This document shows, in pieces, positions 15,012-23,576 of a stretch of 64,000 nucleotides of DNA; positions within the stretch are counted from its first letter, which is position 1; each line of letters begins with the position of its first letter. A program made the position numbers and the translations under genes. Origin of the DNA: a virus; the IMG/VR virus record IMGVR_UViG_3300042261_001152, positions 1 to 64,000 of that record, one strand, 5' to 3'. Under the pieces are notes generated by a model. That model had not been told where the DNA came from and made no database searches. It saw nothing but the letters and a program-made list of their open reading frames with translations.

Positions 15012-16389
15012 AGAATTTTATGTTGCTATAGTCTCTATTGGTTCTAATACCTGCTCCAAATTTAACATCTAACTCGGGCTCCTGGCCACTCTGAACCAGC
15101 CCCTTCTGAGCACTGGCTTCTACATCATAGAGTTTCATTTTGGCTCGGTCTACACCTATCATGAATTTACGATTTACTGTTGGATCGTTGTAGCGATTCT
15201 TCAACTGCTTGACCATGAGCTGATTAAGCTGTTCCAGCTCCTCGGTGCTGATCAGTGCAAACATAAAGTCTACGGTTGCTGGGAGGCCAAACGATTCACT
15301 GGTATCAGTAAGATCAACATCGGTATTGCCATAACCACCTCGGGTAGTCTGCGTGGCACTTAGTATGGGAACATTATGCTCAACTGCTAGCCCTCGCATC
15401 TCTTCGGCTATGGCTTTGATATAGGTATAGCTATTTACACCAGCTCCCTGTTTAATTCTGGCACTGGTACAGATATTCAAATAGTCTACAATGATGATGT
15501 CTGGATGAAAACTCTGCTTGAGACTGAGCTCATTTAACAGGGCCTTGAAATGGCCACAATGAGCACCTGCAGTTGGATATTCTTTAATGATTAATCGGCC
15601 CTGTGTCTTGTCCTTGATTTTGTCAATGCGATTGTCATACATGGTTTTAGGTAAGTCATGCAGCTGATCCATGTCTAGGTTCATTAGGTTGGCATCAATA
15701 CGTTCAGCAATGCGTTCCTCGGCCATTTCCATGGTAATGTATAAGACATTGCGATTCTGAGCCAGGGTACTGGCCGCTACATGACACATGAATAAACTTT
15801 TACCCACCCCAGTTCCGGCCAAGACTACATTTAAAGTCTTGTTGGGCATACCACCATTGGTTATTCTGTTGAAATAATCCAGGTCAAAAGGGATTCGTGT
15901 TTCCACTCTATGATAAAAATCAAAACGATTACTAGCATCAAGTATATAATCGTGCCCCACGCTGTTGTCAAATCCAACGGCCAGAGCTTCTTGCAGGATG
16001 CTGGGTAAAGCTTCTGTGGTATGTTTTTTATCGCGTCCATCAATGATTTCAATACTTTTAAGTATGGCATTATACACCGCCTTGTCTTTGCAAAATTTTT
16101 CTGTCTCGGCCAATAACCAATCAGCATTTACTTCAGTGGGCTGTAGTTCACGAATTAGTTCTGCTGCAGTTTTAAAATCCGTCTCATTGAGATTCTTTTT
16201 CTGCAGAGCTATGTCCAGAGCCTCAGTGGTAGGACAGTTATTATAGCTACCAATAAAATCTGCAATGAGTCTATAGACTATGAGATCGGTCTGATTAAAA
16301 TATTCGGGTCGTAAAAATGGCAGAACCTGACGCATGTAGGTCTCATCATGCACCAGGTTTCTTAGTATGGTCTTTTCAATTCTGTCCAT
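15010..16389 (-). CDS. gp41: Replicative DNA helicase, T4 gp41-like
   Basis: 459 residues (T4 gp41 is 475). N-terminal DnaB-like helical domain (1-150), then a RecA-type ATPase core: Walker A AGTGVGKSLFM (about 190), Walker B IIIVDYLNIC (about 295) and an ATQTTR sensor. Hexameric 5'-3' helicase that unwinds DNA ahead of gp43 and carries the primase. It follows uvsX and a small gene, a common T4-like order. No gp61 primase gene is seen nearby, so it lies elsewhere. Confidence 0.95.
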   Translation of the reverse strand: MDRIEKTILRNLVHDETYMRQVLPFLRPEYFNQTDLIVYRLIADFIGSYNNCPTTEALDIALQKKNLNETDFKTAAELIRELQPTEVNADWLLAETEKFCKDKAVYNAILKSIEIIDGRDKKHTTEALPSILQEALAVGFDNSVGHDYILDASNRFDFYHRVETRIPFDLDYFNRITNGGMPNKTLNVVLAGTGVGKSLFMCHVAASTLAQNRNVLYITMEMAEERIAERIDANLMNLDMDQLHDLPKTMYDNRIDKIKDKTQGRLIIKEYPTAGAHCGHFKALLNELSLKQSFHPDIIIVDYLNICTSARIKQGAGVNSYTYIKAIAEEMRGLAVEHNVPILSATQTTRGGYGNTDVDLTDTSESFGLPATVDFMFALISTEELEQLNQLMVKQLKNRYNDPTVNRKFMIGVDRAKMKLYDVEASAQKGLVQSGQEPELDVKFGAGIRTNRDYSNIKF

Positions 16390-16666
16390 GTGTATTTTCT
16401 TTGATTAGTATGTCATCCAGGATGCTTATAATTATAGGCTTTACTGTGTCGTCTGTCAATAGCTCAGGATTACGAACTAGTTCATAACCAAACTTGATGT
16501 TCAGGTGTCCGGCTACTTCTTCAAACCGTACACGCCCGTATCTGAACACTATGCCCTGGGCCTGACCCGAGGTAATGTGTATGTGTGTGGTGTCGTTGAT
16601 AGGGTCGTCTATGAACTCATAGGTCGGTATCTGCGGCTTCGTCGTAGGCAGCAGAGATGTCTTCAT
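16376..16666 (-). CDS. Hypothetical protein between uvsX and gp41
   Basis: About 96 residues from the ATG at 16666, which sits inside the end of uvsX (50-base overlap in another frame). No later in-frame ATG exists before the conserved-looking body YEFIDDPINDTTHIHITSGQ. It overlaps gp41 by 14 bases. Alpha/beta, no known family, likely helicase-associated by position only. Confidence 0.5.
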   Translation of the reverse strand: MKTSLLPTTKPQIPTYEFIDDPINDTTHIHITSGQAQGIVFRYGRVRFEEVAGHLNIKFGYELVRNPELLTDDTVKPIIISILDDILIKENTHGQN

Positions 16667-17681
16667 CGCCCAGATCCTGCCCCAGATTTGTTGAGCTGAC
16701 TTTGTAATTGTCTTCAACATAGTCTCTAAACTCCTGCTTGGTTAATATAGGCATCCAGAATTCTTTACTATAGGTTTCTTTGATGCGATATTTCTTTTCT
16801 TCGCCCTTGTGACTGTACCAACCATTGCTAGGTTTGATTACAAAACCACCTTCTAGAGCTACATCCAATAATCCACTCCATTTGCTGATACCACCTTCAT
16901 AGGTCACTTCAACTGGAATCTTGCTCTTCTCTCGGACATATCTGGACTTCTCAACGTTGATGATAAAGTTATATCCAATGACATCTGTTCCGTCTTTTTC
17001 CTGCTGACGACCAATGATAAAGATATTATCCGCACTGTAATAGATACCTGTTCCACCTGACAGTACGTCTTTGGGGAACATGCCAATCTCTTTGTAGGTA
17101 TGGTTGACAACTACCATGGGAATGTCTTTGATGGTTAAGTGTGGTGTAACCATTCTAAACAATGACTTGAGCTGTTTGGCTCGGCTCATGTCTGCTACAC
17201 TTTTACCTTCCATGGCATCTTCTACTTCTTTCTTTGAAGCCAGATTACCTACTGAGTCAATGATGATCATGACTCTATCACCACGCTCAATGTTGCTTAA
17301 CTGAGCCATGCTGTCATGCTTTAATTGCTCAATATCAGTTATGGGAGTATGCAGTACACGCTTGGTGTCTATGCCAAAGCTTTCAAAATAGCTTTGCGGA
17401 CTGCCGAACTCTGAGTCATAGAATAGTACAACACCGTCAGCATACTTGTCCAGATAACTCTTGGCCAACATGAGTGCAAAGGCTGTTTTAAAATGCTTTG
17501 ACGGACCAGCAAATACAGTTAATCCAGGTGTCAATCCACCATCTAACTTACCTGACAGGGCTACATTGATCATGGGAACCGGACTCTGAATCATGTCCTT
17601 GGCTCCGAAGAATTTACTATCCTTAAGGACATCAGTATCCTTGATGGTAGTATTCTTCTGCAGTTTATCTAGTAATCCCAT
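16617..17681 (-). CDS. uvsX: RecA-like recombinase UvsX
   Basis: 354 residues. RecA fold with Walker A FAGPSKHFKTAFA (about 55-67), Walker B RVMIIIDSVGN (about 135) and a DNA-binding loop region around GGTGIYYSADN. Forms filaments on ssDNA for strand exchange and recombination-dependent replication, with UvsY (54538) as loader. Lies two genes downstream of gp43, in T4 order. Confidence 0.95.
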   Translation of the reverse strand: MGLLDKLQKNTTIKDTDVLKDSKFFGAKDMIQSPVPMINVALSGKLDGGLTPGLTVFAGPSKHFKTAFALMLAKSYLDKYADGVVLFYDSEFGSPQSYFESFGIDTKRVLHTPITDIEQLKHDSMAQLSNIERGDRVMIIIDSVGNLASKKEVEDAMEGKSVADMSRAKQLKSLFRMVTPHLTIKDIPMVVVNHTYKEIGMFPKDVLSGGTGIYYSADNIFIIGRQQEKDGTDVIGYNFIINVEKSRYVREKSKIPVEVTYEGGISKWSGLLDVALEGGFVIKPSNGWYSHKGEEKKYRIKETYSKEFWMPILTKQEFRDYVEDNYKVSSTNLGQDLGDEDISAAYDEAADTDL

Positions 17682-17824
17682 TATACTAGCTCCTCGGCAA
17701 TGCCTAAAAATTCTGCTGTAATTAATAGCAGAGCTGCTGCATGAAAGTTCAGATCAAATAATGCAATACCTGCACCAATACGAACTATGCTCTTGATTAG
17801 ACTAACATTTAAATGATTAAACAT
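17681..17824 (-). CDS. Small membrane protein
   Basis: 47 residues from the ATG at 17824 (MFNHLNVSLIKSIVRIGAGI), behind AAAGGAG. Two hydrophobic stretches (IVRIGAGIALFDL and AAALLLITAEFLGI) suggest a hairpin or single membrane helix. Overlaps uvsX by one base and the upstream gene by eight. Function unknown. Confidence 0.5.
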   Translation of the reverse strand: MFNHLNVSLIKSIVRIGAGIALFDLNFHAAALLLITAEFLGIAEELV

Positions 17825-18053
17825 CTTGTTTTTCTCCTTTAACATATGGAACACCTTTTTCAATTTCTGAACCAGGCGCCTTGGTATATTTCATTTCATG
17901 ATGATAGCTATGACCGCTTCGCAATCTAAGCTTTAAAATTTTATTGGCTGCGTTTCTGCGCGCTCGATAATCTTCATAGGATTCACCAGCAGCTCTGGCC
18001 GGATTTAATCCTTCCTGTAATTCTGTCATTTTATCAACTGCTTCTTCTGCCAT
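17817..18053 (-). CDS. Conserved hypothetical between gp43 and uvsX
   Basis: 78 residues, MAEEAVDKMTELQEGLNPAR, charged, with YEDYRARRNAANKILKLRLR, a helix typical of small T4-like phage proteins in this position. No known function. AAGGAG precedes the ATG. Confidence 0.5.
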   Translation of the reverse strand: MAEEAVDKMTELQEGLNPARAAGESYEDYRARRNAANKILKLRLRSGHSYHHEMKYTKAPGSEIEKGVPYVKGEKQDV

Positions 18054-18063
18054 GTCTTTCTCC

Positions 18064-20574
18064 TTAACTAAATAATCCTGCCAGTGTGGCCTGCGGACTG
18101 GTACTCCAGCCCAGACCTTCTATGATGCCATTCAGAGGTTCAATAAATGCCTTATCCCACATTGTATCATAATCTACATAGTTTGTCAATTGAAATTCTG
18201 CAGGAAGTTTACCTATGAAGGCCACGCAATTTTCTTTGAATGGATTGGGTGTCTTTAAATATAAAAATTTAATCTTATCACCTTCGCCTATGAGTTCATA
18301 CTTGTTGGTTAATTTTAATTTCTGCAAATGATGATTATACAGTAAACTTCCTCGCACATGCATGGGGCAACCTGAGGCATAGATGTTGCTGCTGCTCTGA
18401 TATTTCTTCATGCCATTGACTCCGCGTGGGAATGCTATGTCTTCGGGACTAAACTGATCGAATTGTTCTCGGGCTGTATTAATGAATTTTTGCAAAGCAG
18501 CTTCATCTGCAGTAATGGCTACACGAACGGCCTCTTTGAGAGTATTGCGAATAACCTCAGGTGTACTGGATCGAACAATCTCCAGACCCATGACCTTTAA
18601 TTTAGGCTCAGCATAGCGAACCTCTTCGTTGTCATAGACATTAAGAGCATATCGCTTCTTGGCTACCCAGATACCACTATCGGCTATGGCCTCTCGCTTA
18701 AAGAATACCTTGGGCTCAAAGGCATTGGTATAGTCTGCTAGATTCATGCAGGCCTGGTTGATTACATCTGTGAGCTTTTCCTTGCAGATTTTATCCAAGA
18801 TGTCTACAATCTCTGATTTGCTCTTATTAGCATAGAACTTCTTGACCAGAGGATCCAAAGTAATATAACAGCTATCAGTATCTGAATAGAAGCTATACAC
18901 AAAATCTTTAGTACCCACTACTCGATTCAAATATTCATTGATAGCTCGGCCAACCTGCTGAATGATCAACTGACCAGTTATGGTTATGCCCTCGGCAATG
19001 CGGTCGTCAAAGTATCTGAAGTAATAGTTGGCCCAGGCTCCAAATAAGCTATTAAGCTGAATTTTTCGAGCCATCTGGAAGTTATAATATCTGCTGATGT
19101 CATTTAACAAGCTGGCCTTATGAGTCTGCTCATATTCCTGCTTGGCAGCTTTTTCTTTATTCTTATACAGGACTCGGTCATTGAATAACTTCTGAACAAT
19201 CTCTGGGAATAAGCCTTTCTTATTGCGATTAAAATAATAACCATTGGCTGTCATACAATGATTATCTGTTTTAAGTTCTGACAAATTTTCCTTCTTATCT
19301 AATAGAGCACTTACTGTGGTTGTTAGATGTGTATCTAGTTCAGGTTCAACCAGAGTCTCTGGACTCATGTTATACTGCATGATAATACTTGGATATAGAC
19401 TTGTAGCATCTAGACTTACAACCCAATCATATTTGCCTGGAACAGGATCCTGTACAAAGGCACCTTCGATGCTTCGATCTGGGCGTGTACTATTGCGTGG
19501 ATGAACCACGATGTTCTGATCCCAAAGATGATTATACAGCACACAATCCCAGGTGCGAACTGCACTATATACATCGCCAAATAAGCATTTAGCGTCAAAG
19601 GCCATGGTGACTGCCAGCTCTATGAGCTTCATTTTATCTTCTAGCTGAAGCACTCGCTCCGTATCGACAATGTTATATTGTGTAAATCGATTCCAATCAT
19701 TGGTATAGAACTCTTTGAAGGTATCAAAAGGATTTTCTAGTTTACCAACTCCTAGCTCAACCTTACAGATATAATCTAGTTTATAGCTCTCCTGAGCGCC
19801 ATAGGTAAACTTCTTGTATAGATCTAAATAGTCTAAATGAGCTACACCAACAATGTCAAAAGTTGTCAGAGTCTTTTCACCATAGGTGATGTCTCGACGT
19901 TTAATCTGTCTCCAGGGGCTAAGCAGTTTGGATGAATCAGGACCTAGTACGCGCTCGGTCCTGTTGATGATATAAGGTAAGTCAAACAGGTTACTGTTCC
20001 AGCCAGTTACTACATCTGGACAATTCTGATTCCAGTAATTTAAGAATTCTTTAAGTAATGTGCTCTCACTGGCGCAGTGATGATATATGGTTTTATCCTC
20101 ACCTTCAACTGCATGATAAGGTTTACGTCCCCAGGTATGCATGGTTCTGGTTGCCAGGTCCTGTATGGTAATAAGCAGAATTTCTTCTTGAGGATCGTCT
20201 ACATTGGGGAAGCCCTGCTCACTAGTAGTCTCTATGTCTATGCCCCAGATGGCAATCTGAGCCATGTCAAATTCAATCTGACCAGAATAGTTTTCAGTTA
20301 TGTACTGATAGGTCCAGTTGGTATTGCCATGGATCTTCATGTTGCTGACACCCTCGTAGTTCTTTATGAACTCTCGGGCATCATTTAGATCACCAAATTC
20401 CATGACATCCAAGGGCTCGCCATACATGTTATGATACGTGGCTTCGCCTGGCTTCTTTTTAGGTACAAATAGCTTGGGTTTGAAGTTTTCTTTGGTTTGG
20501 AATCGCTGACCGTTATGAACGCCTCGAACTAAGGCATTATTTCCATAGATTGTTATGTTTGTATAGAATTTCAT
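18064..20574 (-). CDS. gp43: DNA polymerase, family B, T4 gp43-like
   Basis: 836 residues. 3'-5' exonuclease motif Exo I WGIDIETT (about 111), polymerase motif A SLDATSLYPSII (about 390), motif B with IQLNSLFGAWANYY (about 500) and motif C YSDTDSCY (about 565) are all present. Replicates the phage genome with clamp gp45 and loader gp44/62, all in this window. The early-type promoter at 20584-20612 drives it. Confidence 0.97.
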   Translation of the reverse strand: MKFYTNITIYGNNALVRGVHNGQRFQTKENFKPKLFVPKKKPGEATYHNMYGEPLDVMEFGDLNDAREFIKNYEGVSNMKIHGNTNWTYQYITENYSGQIEFDMAQIAIWGIDIETTSEQGFPNVDDPQEEILLITIQDLATRTMHTWGRKPYHAVEGEDKTIYHHCASESTLLKEFLNYWNQNCPDVVTGWNSNLFDLPYIINRTERVLGPDSSKLLSPWRQIKRRDITYGEKTLTTFDIVGVAHLDYLDLYKKFTYGAQESYKLDYICKVELGVGKLENPFDTFKEFYTNDWNRFTQYNIVDTERVLQLEDKMKLIELAVTMAFDAKCLFGDVYSAVRTWDCVLYNHLWDQNIVVHPRNSTRPDRSIEGAFVQDPVPGKYDWVVSLDATSLYPSIIMQYNMSPETLVEPELDTHLTTTVSALLDKKENLSELKTDNHCMTANGYYFNRNKKGLFPEIVQKLFNDRVLYKNKEKAAKQEYEQTHKASLLNDISRYYNFQMARKIQLNSLFGAWANYYFRYFDDRIAEGITITGQLIIQQVGRAINEYLNRVVGTKDFVYSFYSDTDSCYITLDPLVKKFYANKSKSEIVDILDKICKEKLTDVINQACMNLADYTNAFEPKVFFKREAIADSGIWVAKKRYALNVYDNEEVRYAEPKLKVMGLEIVRSSTPEVIRNTLKEAVRVAITADEAALQKFINTAREQFDQFSPEDIAFPRGVNGMKKYQSSSNIYASGCPMHVRGSLLYNHHLQKLKLTNKYELIGEGDKIKFLYLKTPNPFKENCVAFIGKLPAEFQLTNYVDYDTMWDKAFIEPLNGIIEGLGWSTSPQATLAGLFS

Positions 20575-20583
20575 ATCTTAGTT

Positions 20584-20612
20584 ATTATAAATACTATGGT
20601 ACATTCTGTCAA
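20584..20612 (-). promoter_or_regulatory. Early-type promoter of DNA polymerase gene
   Basis: TTGACA (20612-20607), 17-base spacer, TATAAT (20589-20584) reading left toward gp43. Its -10 box overlaps the plus-strand late box at 20586-20593. Confidence 0.7.
20586..20593 (+). promoter_or_regulatory. T4-type late promoter of the curli island
   Basis: Exact TATAAATA on the plus strand. A start about six bases beyond it would give a transcript beginning near 20599, with the first usable ATG at 20623. It is the only recognisable promoter found for the plus-strand operon and overlaps the opposite -10 box. Confidence 0.65.
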
Positions 20613-20622
20613 TAGGTCTATC

Positions 20623-20901
20623 ATGGATATTTTTAAACTCATAGCCGAAGTAGGATTTCCCATAGCAGCTGCCTGTGCTGGTGGGTATTTTGTGTTTCTT
20701 ACACTTAAATTTATCTTAGCTGGCGTCATGGGTTCTATCAAAGGTCTTACAGGTATTATAACGGCCCTGGACAACAGAGTCAAGACCATGAACCATGACA
20801 TTATCAGAATCGATACTTTAGTTAGTAATGCTCTAGGCGTCAAACCCGATGTGGATCGTATCGCACGTGCGGATGGTAAAAATGACGCTCGCAAAGATTA
20901 A
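20623..20901 (+). CDS. Single-TM protein with coiled-coil tail, paralogue A
   Basis: About 92 residues from ATG 20623 (MDIFKLIAEVGFPIAAACAG). The ATG at 20596 would lie before the predicted late transcript start. One membrane helix (about 12-33) then a heptad-like segment with ALDNRVKTMNHDIIRID and a charged end. It is paralogous to the protein at 22087-22362 (shared MDI...GFPI...GGY and RV..(M/L)..D.IR..). Topology would suit a small holin or spanin-type inner-membrane protein; this is inference. Confidence 0.6.
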   Translation: MDIFKLIAEVGFPIAAACAGGYFVFLTLKFILAGVMGSIKGLTGIITALDNRVKTMNHDIIRIDTLVSNALGVKPDVDRIARADGKNDARKD

Positions 20902-21190
20902 CTTTATTATATTAGGTTTCATAAGCTGTGTCAATCTTTTTGCCGCAGAAAACGTTAAAAAACTACACTATAATTTTAATCCAAACGTAACCATTTGGAT
21001 AACCAATCAACCCTGTACAGATGTTAAATTTCGTCGTACATATCCTTGGGCCGCTGAAGCGGTTCGAAGTGATGGTGAAGTTTTACAGGGCTGTTTCAAT
21101 GGTGAACAAAATACAGTAACCATACAATGGTTGGGTGGTGATACCAGTAAATTTCCCGCTGATTATTTTTTAGGGAACAAGGATAATTAA
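20882..21190 (+). CDS. Small secreted protein with signal peptide
   Basis: About 102 residues from ATG 20882 (MTLAKINFIILGFISCVNLF), with a Sec signal cleaved after about LFA-A. Mature part about 82 residues, with two Cys (NQPCTD and LQGCFN) that could form a disulfide, and beta-strand character. Overlaps paralogue A by 20 bases. Periplasmic location expected. No family recognised; position suggests a partner of the lipase or of curli export. Confidence 0.55.
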   Translation: MTLAKINFIILGFISCVNLFAAENVKKLHYNFNPNVTIWITNQPCTDVKFRRTYPWAAEAVRSDGEVLQGCFNGEQNTVTIQWLGGDTSKFPADYFLGNKDN

Positions 21191-21973
21191 ATGACTCCTA
21201 TCAAACAGACAAAATTTACCGAACAGGCCTATCTGTTCGCTCGCCTGGCTAAACTGGCATATTCCAACCCAGACCAGGCCGAAGAGCCATTTGCTCAGCT
21301 GGGCTTTAATGCTCACTTTTTTGATGTCAATGGCAGTCAGGCCTATTTGCTGACCAATGCTCATGATCTCATAGTTGTATGTCGTGGCACACAGCCCACG
21401 GAATTCAAGGACATAGCAGCCGATCTGGATGCCATCATGGTGCCTAGCTCAACTGGCATAGGTCATGTACATAGAGGATTTAAAACATCAGTGGATAACA
21501 TCTGGCCTGGCCTGGTGGACAAACTTAGGGAATACGGTAAGACTCGCACCGTCTGGTGTACAGGTCATAGTCTGGGAGCAGCCATGGCAACATTATTGGC
21601 TTATAGACTGCAAAGATCCGAGGATTGTCCTAACCCACAGGCTTTGTTTACCTTTGGTAGTCCACGCGTAGGTAATAAAAAATACGTGACTCAGATTGAA
21701 AGCATTGGACTATTGCATTTTAGATTTGTCAACAACGCTGACATAGTTGCCCGTGTACCTGTATGGCCCTATCGTCATTTTGGTGGCATGTACTACATGA
21801 ACCACTTTGGTAATCTCAGAGCACCAACTGCCTGGCAGGTAACCAAGGACGTCTGGAGAGGTTTCCTGGTAGGACTAAAACGCAGGGAAATTAACTTCTT
21901 TAGCAATCATAGCATTGATCGCTATGAAAACAACCTATTAAAATGGAATCTGGGCGTAGAAAATCCCCAGTAA
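21191..21973 (+). CDS. Class 3 lipase-like alpha/beta hydrolase
   Basis: 260 residues. Nucleophile elbow TGHSLGAA with Ser127, then Asp184 in VNNADIVARVP and His240 in SNHSIDRY: a complete Ser-Asp-His triad in Lipase_3 (triacylglycerol lipase/phospholipase) order. VVCRGTQP supplies the oxyanion-hole region. No signal peptide, so probably cytoplasmic or dependent on a membrane partner. Follows the secreted protein directly and precedes the second TM paralogue. Membrane phospholipid attack during lysis or remodelling for amyloid export are possible roles. Confidence 0.8.
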   Translation: MTPIKQTKFTEQAYLFARLAKLAYSNPDQAEEPFAQLGFNAHFFDVNGSQAYLLTNAHDLIVVCRGTQPTEFKDIAADLDAIMVPSSTGIGHVHRGFKTSVDNIWPGLVDKLREYGKTRTVWCTGHSLGAAMATLLAYRLQRSEDCPNPQALFTFGSPRVGNKKYVTQIESIGLLHFRFVNNADIVARVPVWPYRHFGGMYYMNHFGNLRAPTAWQVTKDVWRGFLVGLKRREINFFSNHSIDRYENNLLKWNLGVENPQ

Positions 21974-21974
21974 T

Positions 21975-22109
21975 ATGTCATTTAAAGAATACTTTTTAGC
22001 CGTTGTGGGCACCATACTCATAGCTCTTTATTGCAGCTGGGTTGATGAACATGACGTAACTTTAACAACACCCGAGATCGCAGTTCATGGACATAGTAGC
22101 ACTAATTAA
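21975..22109 (+). CDS. Small single-TM protein
   Basis: 44 residues, MSFKEYFLAVVGTILIALYC then SWVDEHDVTLTTPEIAVHGH. One membrane helix (about 6-21), short outside tail. Starts two bases after the lipase stop and overlaps the next gene by 23 bases. Function unknown; holin- or regulator-like by size. Confidence 0.5.
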   Translation: MSFKEYFLAVVGTILIALYCSWVDEHDVTLTTPEIAVHGHSSTN

Positions 22110-22362
22110 CAAGTATGGATTTCCCATAGTAGCCGCAGTTGGTGGTGGCTACATGGTTTATTATGTCTGGGTTTGGGCCACCAAAGAAGTAAAGCCAGTT
22201 CTTAGTGAAGCAAATACAGTATTAATTGCTTTGATTGATCGTGTTAGAATGTTAGACAATGATTTAATTCGTTTAAACCAAAAGATTAACATAGTAACCA
22301 TGCTCAAGGATCTGGAAAATGAAAAAGTTCGTAAACCTACTAATCGCCCTGACCGGGATTAG
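22087..22362 (+). CDS. Single-TM protein with coiled-coil tail, paralogue B
   Basis: 91 residues. MDIVALINKYGFPIVAAVGG and a membrane helix (about 10-32) followed by a heptad segment (LIALIDRVRMLDNDLIRLNQ). Clearly related to the protein at 20623-20901, so the pair arose by duplication and now flanks the lipase. Overlaps csgF by 44 bases. Role unknown. Confidence 0.6.
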   Translation: MDIVALINKYGFPIVAAVGGGYMVYYVWVWATKEVKPVLSEANTVLIALIDRVRMLDNDLIRLNQKINIVTMLKDLENEKVRKPTNRPDRD

Positions 22363-22765
22363 TACGGCTCTAGCAGCACCGCTTCCTGATTATACATTTA
22401 AGAGTCCTGCCTTCAATGGCAATGGATATAGTAGTCACGTACTGACCATTGAAAACCAGGAACATGCTCGCAAAGAAAGCATCAAAAAAGAAATACAGGC
22501 CGCACTGGACAAAGCCAAAAATGATGCCAACAACACCAACATAGCCAAATTTCTAAACAATCTAGAGAGTCGTATCTATGCTCAGATATCACAGAATGTA
22601 GCCACGGCCATGTTTGCCGAGGGCGGTAGTAATTCTGGTACATTGAACTTCGAAGGCAACATCATATACTGGACCAAGAGTTCAACAGAGATTACACTTA
22701 ATGTAACCGATTACCTGGGCAGTACAACCTCTATTAACATACCACTGGGAAGTTTTCAATTCTAA
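22319..22765 (+). CDS. csgF: Curli assembly protein CsgF-like
   Basis: 148 residues. Sec signal (MKKFVNLLIALTGISTALAA), then the CsgF signature YTFKSPAFNGNGYSSHVL, a helix FLNNLESRIYAQISQNVATA and a C-terminal beta domain ending LNVTDYLGSTTSINIPLGSF. In curli systems CsgF binds the CsgG pore from the cell surface and couples nucleation to the outer membrane. Immediately precedes csgG, as in bacterial curli operons. Ribosome site AAGGA lies before the ATG. Confidence 0.85.
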   Translation: MKKFVNLLIALTGISTALAAPLPDYTFKSPAFNGNGYSSHVLTIENQEHARKESIKKEIQAALDKAKNDANNTNIAKFLNNLESRIYAQISQNVATAMFAEGGSNSGTLNFEGNIIYWTKSSTEITLNVTDYLGSTTSINIPLGSFQF

Positions 22766-22766
22766 A

Positions 22767-23567
22767 ATGCGTACACTAATTTTATTGGTTATGCTACTGG
22801 GGTTAACTGGCTGTGCAACTACTCGCATGGTCACAGGACCTGATAAACCTCAAGAAGTAAAAAGTATCCTTCAGAAAGAATTTGATACTTTACCACCACC
22901 AACCGGTAAGCCTATAACAGTGGCTGTTTATACTTTTGCAGACAAAACCGGTCAGCGACGACCAGCTGCTAACTATGCTAATCTTAGTTCAGCAGTCACA
23001 CAGGGTGCGGATGCATTTTTAATCAAGGCCCTGCAAGATGTAGGTAAGGGTCGCTGGTTTGAAGTAGTTGAACGCGTAGGCATAGATAGCCTGACCAAAG
23101 AGCGTCAATTAATACGTCAGATGCGCGAAGCCTATGAAGGCGACAAAGCTAAACAGCTCGGTCCTATGGCATTTGCAGGCATTATACTTGAAGGTGGTAT
23201 CACAGGTTATGATAGCAGTATCAAGAGTGGTGGCAGTGCTTATAGAATGTTGGGCATAGGACCACAGACTCAGTACAGCGAAGACATAGTCACTGTAAGT
23301 TTACGAGCAGTAAGTGTTAATTCTGGCAAGGTGCTGGCTGCAGTAAACATACAGAAAACCATTTATAGCGCCAGTGATTCATTGGCCATATTAAAGTTTG
23401 TGAAAGATGGAACTCAGGCATTTGAGCTGGAGTCTGGACTAACCATCAATGAGCCAGGCACATTGGCAGTTAAAGCTGCCGTTGAGTCAGCAGTCGTGGA
23501 ATTAATCAAAGAGGGTAGCAAGAAAGGTATCTGGGAATTCGCCTATGAACCCTTGCAACCACAATAA
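22767..23567 (+). CDS. csgG: Curli secretion channel lipoprotein CsgG
   Basis: 266 residues (E. coli 277). Lipobox LGLTGC gives an acylated Cys16. Core motifs include VAVYTFADKTGQRRP, the membrane-hairpin and constriction region ANYANLSSAVTQGADAFLI, WFEVVERVGIDSLTKERQLI, and ILEGGITGYDSSIKSGG. CsgG forms a nonameric outer-membrane pore that exports unfolded curlin subunits. No CsgE gate is seen here. It is the component that most firmly identifies the island as type VIII secretion. Confidence 0.93.
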   Translation: MRTLILLVMLLGLTGCATTRMVTGPDKPQEVKSILQKEFDTLPPPTGKPITVAVYTFADKTGQRRPAANYANLSSAVTQGADAFLIKALQDVGKGRWFEVVERVGIDSLTKERQLIRQMREAYEGDKAKQLGPMAFAGIILEGGITGYDSSIKSGGSAYRMLGIGPQTQYSEDIVTVSLRAVSVNSGKVLAAVNIQKTIYSASDSLAILKFVKDGTQAFELESGLTINEPGTLAVKAAVESAVVELIKEGSKKGIWEFAYEPLQPQ

Positions 23568-23576
23568 GGAGTAAAA

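Noticed and set aside
15861-16246. Open frames on both strands within gp41
   Set aside because: They lie wholly inside a well-supported helicase gene and lack ribosome sites or family resemblance.
20596-20622. Upstream ATG for the first curli-island gene
   Set aside because: It lies at or before the expected late transcript start; the ATG at 20623 matches the start of its paralogue at 22087.
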